DNA of 20,255 nucleotides. Origin: a virus. Shown in pieces: positions 14,105 through 20,255 of this stretch; position 1 is the stretch's first letter, and the number at the start of each line of letters is the position of its first letter. Made by a program: the position numbers and the translations under genes. The stretch lies in the IMG/VR virus record IMGVR_UViG_3300032333_000158, positions 1 to 20,255 of that record; one strand, 5' to 3'. Below the pieces are notes generated by a model. It worked only from the letters and a program-made list of their open reading frames with translations, was not told the DNA's origin and searched no databases.

Positions 14105-17100
14105 ATGGCCAATTCACTAGCAGACCTTGCGATTAATCTCACCGCAAACATCGCCGGGTTTACTAGTGACCTCGGTCGCGCGCAACGCGAGGCTGAAAAA
14201 AGAACTAAGGCTATAAGCAAAGAGTTTAAACAACTAGGCGCAGCAATCATCGGTGCGGTGTCAGTTAGAGCGCTATCATCATTTGCTAAATCATCTATAG
14301 ACGCTGCTGATTCGTTGCGCGATCTAAGCAAACAGTTCGGCATTTCTGTAACGCAATTAAGTCAATACAAAGTCATCGCAGAACAGTCCGGCACTAGTAT
14401 TCAATCACTAGCGCTTGGGTTTAAGAAATTATCTAAAGAAGCCGCAGACGGGTCGGTTGCATTGCAAGCAATGGGCATACAGGCTGAAGACTCAAGCGGC
14501 GGGGTAAAAGATTTAAATTCGCTGATGGGTGAAATAGCCGATAAGTTTGCTGGGTACAAAGACGGCATAAAAAAAGCAGCCCTTGCGCAAGAGCTTTTCG
14601 GGAAGTCTGGCGCGCAACTAATACCGCTGCTTAATGAAGGGTCGGCTGGCATTAATAAAATGCGGGATGCTGCGGACAAGCTTGGCATAACAATTGATGA
14701 TCAACTGGCGGACGCATCAGATCAATTCAACGACAATTTAGTTTTATTGCAAGGATCAGTGCAGGGCTTGGCTAATAACTTTCTTAAAGAGTTGCTACCA
14801 TCGATTAATTCTTTAGTGTCTGAGTTTATCGAATTTCAGAAAGAGACCGGAGCGGCCGGAGCTTCAACAAATGTTTTGGCCGAATCAATTAAGTACGTAA
14901 TAGCTGCTTTCTCTATAGCTAAAAATGTAATCGAAACCTTTGTTGATTTAATTGCTATGTCTGCCGATATGGCTGGCGCGGCTGGCAATCAATTTAAAGT
15001 TTTCGGTGAAACAATCAAAGATGCTTTCGTAGCTAATGCAAAATTATTGACCGGAGATTTTTCGGGCGCGTTTGATTCGATAACGGAAGGTTCAGCGGAA
15101 GCAGCAGAAGGAACGAAGCAATCGTTAGACCAGGTAGCCGCATCTTGGGAAGCATTCAAAGGTGGGCTGTCTAACAACACTGAAGACGTACAAAACTCCT
15201 TGCTCGCACTATTTCACCCGCTCGAAGATATCGACAAGCAAATAAAGAATACGAAAGATTCGAGCGGCAAAGCAGCGCCTAGCGTTAAGAAGTTCGGCGA
15301 CTCGATGAAAGAAGCCGCAGCGCACGCAGAAAAAATGCGGGCTGTAATGGCTGAACAAAAAGATCAGATGCGCGAATACAACGAAGAAGTTAAAAAGTCA
15401 GCGCAGGAATTAATGGAGTTTTTAAATCCGCTTAAGGGCGTTGAAGAAGAATACAAGCGAAACAAAGCAGTAATTGAAGAAGCTATTTATTTGCGCGAGC
15501 GTGAGAATAAATCAACAGCAGATTTAGAAAAGGCTCTAACGCAACTTGCTAAGAAGCGAGATGAAGACGCGCAAGCAATTAAAGACCAACTAAACCCGAT
15601 TGAAAAATTAATCAGCGAATTAAAATTTGAAGCCGAAGTGTCGAGCCTCGGAAACGTAGAGCGCCAACGCGAGATAATGTTGAGACACGCGGGAGCTAAC
15701 GCAACGCTTGATCAAGTTCGAGCAATGGATGAGCTCATCAAGAAGGCTGAGCTTGCAAACAACCAAGGTTTGTTTGGCGCCGCATTCGATGCGGAAGGAT
15801 TAGCACAGCCGCTTGATACGTTCGAAGATTTGCTCGGCGCTAGCATTGACTCTGCATTTAAAGACGGGATCAAGAGCGGCTTAGATATTTTACGAAATGG
15901 TATAAGCGCTGCTTTTAAAGATGCAAAGACAAGCGCCGAATCGATAGCCAGCATTGCGAACTTTGCGGCTGATGCAGCGTCACAGTTTAGACAAAACCCA
16001 GATGCACCACTTCGTGCGCTGACTAATATAGCGACAAAGATACCCGGCATTGTTGGCAGCATAGCAAGCGCAGTAAGTGCCGTTGATTCGCTCTTTGGCG
16101 GACGATTGTTAGGCACTAACTACCAGCGCCAAAGCTCGACTAGCGGCTTTGCCATTGGCCCAGGTGGCGCAACCGGCAGCACGTCAATGACTGAGACAAG
16201 GCAGCGTGCGTTATTCGGCGGAACAGCTCGACGCACAACGACATCACAGCTAGACGCGCAAGCGATGTCTGACATAAACAAATTCTACGAGCAGCTAAAA
16301 AAATCAATCGCGGAAGCAGGGCGAATGCTGGGCGTAGAGTCTGGCGATCTAATAGCTGGTTCATTCAAACAAGAATTCGACAAGAGCGGAAACTTAGTTA
16401 AACAGTTTTCAAGCGTCATGGGGCGCACGTTTAACGAGAGCATAGAAGAATTTCAAAAGCGAATCACCGGCGAAAACTTAATTTCAGTTTTGCAAAAATC
16501 ATTAGGTGCAAGTTCAGAGATCAATAGCATTGTCGAGGCTTGGAGAGGTAACGCTAGTAAATTACTAGAAGGCGCACAGATGCTTTTAGTTGTGCAAACA
16601 TCTATTAAGCAAGGCGTTGAGCTGTTTGGTTCTAGCTTGTCAGAAACGGCAGAACTTGTGCAGCGCTTGACGCAAGCGGGCGAAACGCTAAGCGAAACTT
16701 ATATAAGATTAAATCAATCGACAGAACTATTAGAGCGTGCTTTATCGCTAACTAATAACTCACTAGATTTGACCCGCGAACAATTTATTGTATTTGCCGC
16801 TGACATCACCGACAGCGCTGGCGGATTGCAGCGAGCGCAAGAACTATGGCAAAGCTATTTTGAAACATTTTACTCGGCGTCTGAAAATATATCGAACGCA
16901 ATAACTAGAGCACGCGAGACAGCTAGCGAATTGCTAGCAAATGTTGGCATAACTGACTCAACGAGCGTAAGCAGTTTCCGTGCAGCATTCGAAGCAGCTT
17001 TGCCAAGTCTGAGCGGTGAAGAGGTTGCGGAATGGTTAAGAGCTGGTGAAGCGCTATCTCAATTAATCGCCGCACAAAGCCAGTTAACTTCTGCACGCAA

Positions 17101-18679
17101 TGAAGAAATAACAGCGGCTAATGAGTTAGCGCAGCTCATGGATTCTTTAGCGAATGAATCGACAACAGAATTTGCGCAAGACTTGGCGGACATCAATTCG
17201 AGAATGCGGGAAGTCGCGCAGCAAGCTAACGATTTAGCTATCGCAGCCGGAAGAGCCGGAGCATCTCAAGAAGAGCTAGCACAAATAACAACCTGGGCGG
17301 CTCGGCAATACGGCATGGCTGTTGATAGATTGAAAGATCGCGTGCAGTCGCTTGCTAATGAGTTATACGGATCACAGCTCGATAACATTAACTCGCAAAT
17401 AGACGCGCTGCAAAGCTCAAGTGAAGATGCGGCTACATCAGTGCAAGACCTTGGCGAAGCAAACAGACAGCGCTACGAGCAAGAGCTTAGTTATATTGAA
17501 TCGATTCAGCAGTTCGTAGATTCTTTGATGCTTAGTGATTTATCGCCGCTAAATCCACAACAAAAATTCAACGAAGCGCAAACTCAATTTGCGGACTTGT
17601 TGAGCAGATCACGCGGCGGTGATGTTGAAGCGCTTGGACAATTGCAGGGCGCAGCTCAATCATTGCTAGAACAGGGCCGCTCATTCCTCGGGCCTTCAGA
17701 TGAATTTACAAGACTGTTCGATGATGTGACATCTCAGTTAAGCGGACTTACGCCCGGAGCTGACCCAGGCTACGGAGGCGGCGGCGGTGTTGCTGGTGCT
17801 GTATCTGTAGTTCCATCAGCAGAACTAGAAGAATTGTTTGCGCGTCGTGAGGCAATCTTGCTTGAGCAAGAGCAAGCGAACAGGAATGCGCTAGCCGAAA
17901 ATTTGGCTGTACAAATTGGCGAGCTATCGATTGCTACAAGACAAAGTGCAATTGATCTTGCTGAAGAAATGGGGATCAACTTACAAAGCTTAGTTACCGA
18001 TCTTGGAATAAGCTTAGATAATTTATCTGTCGATACTGCACGCGAGCTTGCAGATGTTGCGCGCACTCTAAACTTAAGCGTTTCTGATTTAGCCAACGCT
18101 GTCGGTGTATCGCTCGGTGAATTAACAGAAACTAATAGTTTGCTCAATGATGCTTTCGAAGCTGAGCTTTCAAGACTGCCGCAAGAGATTCAAGATGAGC
18201 TATTCCCACTACTTCGTGCCGTTGAGTCGGCAGTCGGCGAGGCAGACGCTAATAGCGCGATTAACGCATTGCGTAATAATGTAAGTAATCTTGCGCCTGA
18301 ATTTGCAAACAGCTTGGCCGGGTTTTTAAATTTAGATTACTCGATAGCAGAGCCGCTAGCATCGCTCGAAGATGTCATTACAGAATACAGCGAAGAGCAA
18401 ATTGATTTACTAGAACAAATCAATGATGCGCTAGAAAGAATCGCAACCAATACCGCCCCGGCCGAACCGCCATCCGTGGGCGATGCAGGAATGAACCCCG
18501 CCCCTGGCTCTATTGATCCGTCGATTCCCCCGTCGGCGCCATTTTCTCCGGAGCCAGGCGGCGGGACTATTGGCAATTTAATATCGCAATTAATTGTTGA
18601 AGTAAAAAATGCTGGAAATAAACAAGCGCAAGCGACAGTATTGGCAGCTGAAAAAATGATGTCAGGCCGGGGGCGTTAA
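14105..18679 (+). CDS. Tape measure protein
   Basis: Protein of 1,524 residues; AAGGAA lies 9 nt before the ATG. It fixes tail length, fills the tube and is ejected with the DNA. The N-terminus MANSLADLAINLTANIAGFT followed by SDLGRAQREAEKRTKAISKE is characteristic. Long helical, coiled-coil-rich stretches dominate. Hydrophobic segments lie near residues 262-295 (IKYVIAAFSIAKNVIETFVD) and 637-665 (IATKIPGIVGSIASAVSAVD), possibly used for membrane insertion on ejection. A glycine-rich break (about 1217-1236), an LGISL-type repeat region (about 1284-1343) and a proline-rich linker (about 1447-1490) divide the C-terminal part. At about 0.15 nm per residue it predicts a tail of up to about 230 nm, less if it is cleaved. 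Confidence 0.95.
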   Translation: MANSLADLAINLTANIAGFTSDLGRAQREAEKRTKAISKEFKQLGAAIIGAVSVRALSSFAKSSIDAADSLRDLSKQFGISVTQLSQYKVIAEQSGTSIQSLALGFKKLSKEAADGSVALQAMGIQAEDSSGGVKDLNSLMGEIADKFAGYKDGIKKAALAQELFGKSGAQLIPLLNEGSAGINKMRDAADKLGITIDDQLADASDQFNDNLVLLQGSVQGLANNFLKELLPSINSLVSEFIEFQKETGAAGASTNVLAESIKYVIAAFSIAKNVIETFVDLIAMSADMAGAAGNQFKVFGETIKDAFVANAKLLTGDFSGAFDSITEGSAEAAEGTKQSLDQVAASWEAFKGGLSNNTEDVQNSLLALFHPLEDIDKQIKNTKDSSGKAAPSVKKFGDSMKEAAAHAEKMRAVMAEQKDQMREYNEEVKKSAQELMEFLNPLKGVEEEYKRNKAVIEEAIYLRERENKSTADLEKALTQLAKKRDEDAQAIKDQLNPIEKLISELKFEAEVSSLGNVERQREIMLRHAGANATLDQVRAMDELIKKAELANNQGLFGAAFDAEGLAQPLDTFEDLLGASIDSAFKDGIKSGLDILRNGISAAFKDAKTSAESIASIANFAADAASQFRQNPDAPLRALTNIATKIPGIVGSIASAVSAVDSLFGGRLLGTNYQRQSSTSGFAIGPGGATGSTSMTETRQRALFGGTARRTTTSQLDAQAMSDINKFYEQLKKSIAEAGRMLGVESGDLIAGSFKQEFDKSGNLVKQFSSVMGRTFNESIEEFQKRITGENLISVLQKSLGASSEINSIVEAWRGNASKLLEGAQMLLVVQTSIKQGVELFGSSLSETAELVQRLTQAGETLSETYIRLNQSTELLERALSLTNNSLDLTREQFIVFAADITDSAGGLQRAQELWQSYFETFYSASENISNAITRARETASELLANVGITDSTSVSSFRAAFEAALPSLSGEEVAEWLRAGEALSQLIAAQSQLTSARNEEITAANELAQLMDSLANESTTEFAQDLADINSRMREVAQQANDLAIAAGRAGASQEELAQITTWAARQYGMAVDRLKDRVQSLANELYGSQLDNINSQIDALQSSSEDAATSVQDLGEANRQRYEQELSYIESIQQFVDSLMLSDLSPLNPQQKFNEAQTQFADLLSRSRGGDVEALGQLQGAAQSLLEQGRSFLGPSDEFTRLFDDVTSQLSGLTPGADPGYGGGGGVAGAVSVVPSAELEELFARREAILLEQEQANRNALAENLAVQIGELSIATRQSAIDLAEEMGINLQSLVTDLGISLDNLSVDTARELADVARTLNLSVSDLANAVGVSLGELTETNSLLNDAFEAELSRLPQEIQDELFPLLRAVESAVGEADANSAINALRNNVSNLAPEFANSLAGFLNLDYSIAEPLASLEDVITEYSEEQIDLLEQINDALERIATNTAPAEPPSVGDAGMNPAPGSIDPSIPPSAPFSPEPGGGTIGNLISQLIVEVKNAGNKQAQATVLAAEKMMSGRGR
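17954..18131 (+). repeat. Degenerate protein repeat inside the tape measure gene
   Basis: The translation contains four imperfect units of the form DLA...G(I/V)(S/N)L..L: DLAEEMGINLQSLVT, DLGISLDNLSV, DVARTLNLSVS and DLANAVGVSLGELTE. Unit length varies from 11 to 15 residues and the DNA itself has diverged, so this is a protein-level repeat only, probably an amphipathic helical stretch. Confidence 0.5.
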
Positions 18680-20255
18680 TGAGCAAAACATTAATTATGT
18701 GTGTAGAGCTAGACCTTGGCGGTTCTAGCAAAGTTTATTTATCGACTAGCTATTACACGACCACGCCAAGCGATACACCAGCAAGTCAGGTTTTCCAACC
18801 GCGATTAGTAGATCAATTAGAATTCGAGCGCTCGGTCGATTGCGTGATTTGGAGCGGGTCGTCACGCGGAAGCCAAAGCTTCGGCGCGATAAAGATCGCA
18901 AACCCGGACGGCGCTTTTGATTCATATGCAGGATCATCTCTTAGAGACTTTCCGGTTTTGATTAAGCGTGGATATGACGATAGCGCTTATTCTACATTTA
19001 CCGATGTTGCATCATTAATTATAGATCGTGTTGAATTTAGCGATGAGTTAATCATGACTCTGTATGTAAGAGACTTAAGCGCAAAGCTTGAGAGATCATT
19101 ACAGCAAAGCTTATATCCGATCACTATTAGCAATAGCGCGATTAGATCAACGCCTAAGCCCGTGTGCTTTGGTAGATGCTTTCAAATACCGCTCACGCAG
19201 CCAGAAACAACCGGCAATGGGCACTTTGATTTTCACGATAATTTAAATTTTATCGGTGCCGAAGAAGTTTTTGACAACGGCGCTAATCTTACTGAAAGCC
19301 TAGGTTATCGAAGATCAAGAAAAACAAACATTTCTGGCATTGAAAGATTGACGTCATCGCAGGGCAAGCAGTGCGCAACAGTCCTAGGCGCATTCAAAAT
19401 TGCTAGCACAGAAATAAACGAAACGTTTACTAGTCTTGCGAATTGGACAGAGAGCAACGGTGGTGTTGCTGGACGTGATGCGTCGATAGTTTCAAACAGA
19501 TTAAGTTTGGTAAATACTTACGGCGCGTTAAACTTATCGATAGCATATAGTGCAGCAACTCCAACCGGAACTGACAGCACGTATTGGTATTACCAGTTTT
19601 CATGTGTGGGAGTAACTTCAGGTTATGCACAATTTAGATTCTCTACTGGCACTGTTGTTCAAGAAAAAATAGATACGGTCGGTACGTATAGCGGAATAAT
19701 CAAACACGATTCAGATGTAGTGCCGGAATTTTGGGCTGTTAACGGCTCTAATTGTAATGTGTTAATCGATGATTTTATATTACGTAAAGTCACCCCGCTG
19801 TCGGGGCTTCTTGATGCTGTAAAGTATTTTGCAACTAACGATACAGACGTGGGCGGGAAAGGTCCGCTTGCATTAACTGATTTAAATAGTAGTTCGATAA
19901 GCTCACTAGAAGCTTTAGCGCCTTACGAAATAGGGTTTTTTACTAATCAGCAAATACAAGTCGCTGAGGTGCTAGATCAAGTCATGTCTACGTACGCTGG
20001 CTGGTGGTACATAGATAGACTTGGAAAATTAACGGTCGGTAGACTATCAGCGCCAACTGGCACACCTTCGTTTTTCTTTAACGAGAAAAACATCATGCAG
20101 GGCATGCGCATTGATTTTGATGAAGCTAAAAATTTAAGCAATGTCGGGTTGGCGAAAAAGAATTTCTCGGTATACGATCAATCAGAAATAGTATCTAGTT
20201 TGCGTTACGTCGCGATGAATGATGCTGACAAATCAGCAAACATATCACTAGCAAA
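18679..20255 (+). CDS. Tail-tip/baseplate protein, partial (runs off the window)
   Basis: The ATG at 18679 overlaps the tape measure stop, and the frame stays open for 525 codons to the window edge. I do not recognise a named family. The start VELDLGGSSKVYLSTSYYTT, then FERSVDCVIWSGSSRGSQSF, GAIKIANPDGAFD, DRVEFSDELIMTLYVRDLSA and later VAEVLDQVMSTYAGWWYIDR with LGKLTVGRLS resemble tail proteins that sit after the tape measure and form the distal hub. Residues about 250-370 (FTSLANWTESNGG to IDDFILRK) look like a separate beta-sandwich of the carbohydrate-binding type inserted into that frame. A hub protein with a surface-binding domain is plausible; the function is inferred from position and composition. 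Confidence 0.75.
   Translation, partial: MSKTLIMCVELDLGGSSKVYLSTSYYTTTPSDTPASQVFQPRLVDQLEFERSVDCVIWSGSSRGSQSFGAIKIANPDGAFDSYAGSSLRDFPVLIKRGYDDSAYSTFTDVASLIIDRVEFSDELIMTLYVRDLSAKLERSLQQSLYPITISNSAIRSTPKPVCFGRCFQIPLTQPETTGNGHFDFHDNLNFIGAEEVFDNGANLTESLGYRRSRKTNISGIERLTSSQGKQCATVLGAFKIASTEINETFTSLANWTESNGGVAGRDASIVSNRLSLVNTYGALNLSIAYSAATPTGTDSTYWYYQFSCVGVTSGYAQFRFSTGTVVQEKIDTVGTYSGIIKHDSDVVPEFWAVNGSNCNVLIDDFILRKVTPLSGLLDAVKYFATNDTDVGGKGPLALTDLNSSSISSLEALAPYEIGFFTNQQIQVAEVLDQVMSTYAGWWYIDRLGKLTVGRLSAPTGTPSFFFNEKNIMQGMRIDFDEAKNLSNVGLAKKNFSVYDQSEIVSSLRYVAMNDADKSANISLA

Noticed and set aside
1-20255. CRISPR arrays, tRNA genes, insertion sequences, attachment sites, toxin-antitoxin or defence genes
   Set aside because: No direct-repeat array, cloverleaf, transposase or integrase motif, or recognisable defence domain was seen on either strand.

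Overview
This window is the late (structural) region of a tailed double-stranded DNA phage or prophage. Every gene I can support is on the + strand, and genes are packed tightly with many ATGA-type overlaps. The order and families fit an HK97/lambda-like siphovirus: packaging, head, head-tail joining, tail tube, tail assembly chaperones, a very long tape measure protein, and the start of a tail-tip gene. Strong Shine-Dalgarno sequences and the enzyme families suggest a Gram-negative, probably proteobacterial, host. The host itself cannot be named, and no integrase, tRNA or bacterial flank is visible to separate phage from prophage.

Layout. 59-5316 is the packaging and head block: small terminase, large terminase, HK97-type portal, prohead protease and major capsid protein. 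The capsid gene has a terminator-like hairpin on each side (4001-4025 and 5338-5367). 11122-18679 is the joining and tail block: gp6-like connector, head-tail joining protein, HK97 gp10-like protein, DUF3168-like tail completion protein, tail tube, a G/GT-type chaperone pair with a lambda-type GGGAAAG slippery site, and a 1,524-residue tape measure. From 18679 to the window edge runs a partial tail-tip gene with an apparent beta-sandwich insert.

The unusual part is 5381-11129, about 5.7 kb inserted between the capsid gene and the head-tail connector. It reads as a sugar-modification cassette. It starts with two copies of a two-part unit: a small (80-85 residue) protein followed by a GT42/DUF115-like enzyme domain. 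In both copies the enzyme frame lacks a usable start codon. Its conserved N-terminal motif (GPSL or GHS) lies upstream of the first possible start, inside the preceding gene but in another frame, and the frames meet at a run of A (7 A in copy 1, 9 A in copy 2). The enzymes are therefore probably made as frameshift fusions to the small domain, or are switched by A-tract length. Two three-gene sets follow, each in the order KpsS-like transferase, SAM methyltransferase, glycosyltransferase.

My reading, which is inference, is that the cassette builds or modifies a methylated glycan during late infection. The target could be the virion itself, because the small domains sit where small head-associated proteins are usually encoded, or it could be the host surface. 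Nothing in the sequence fixes the sugar, the acceptor or the target.
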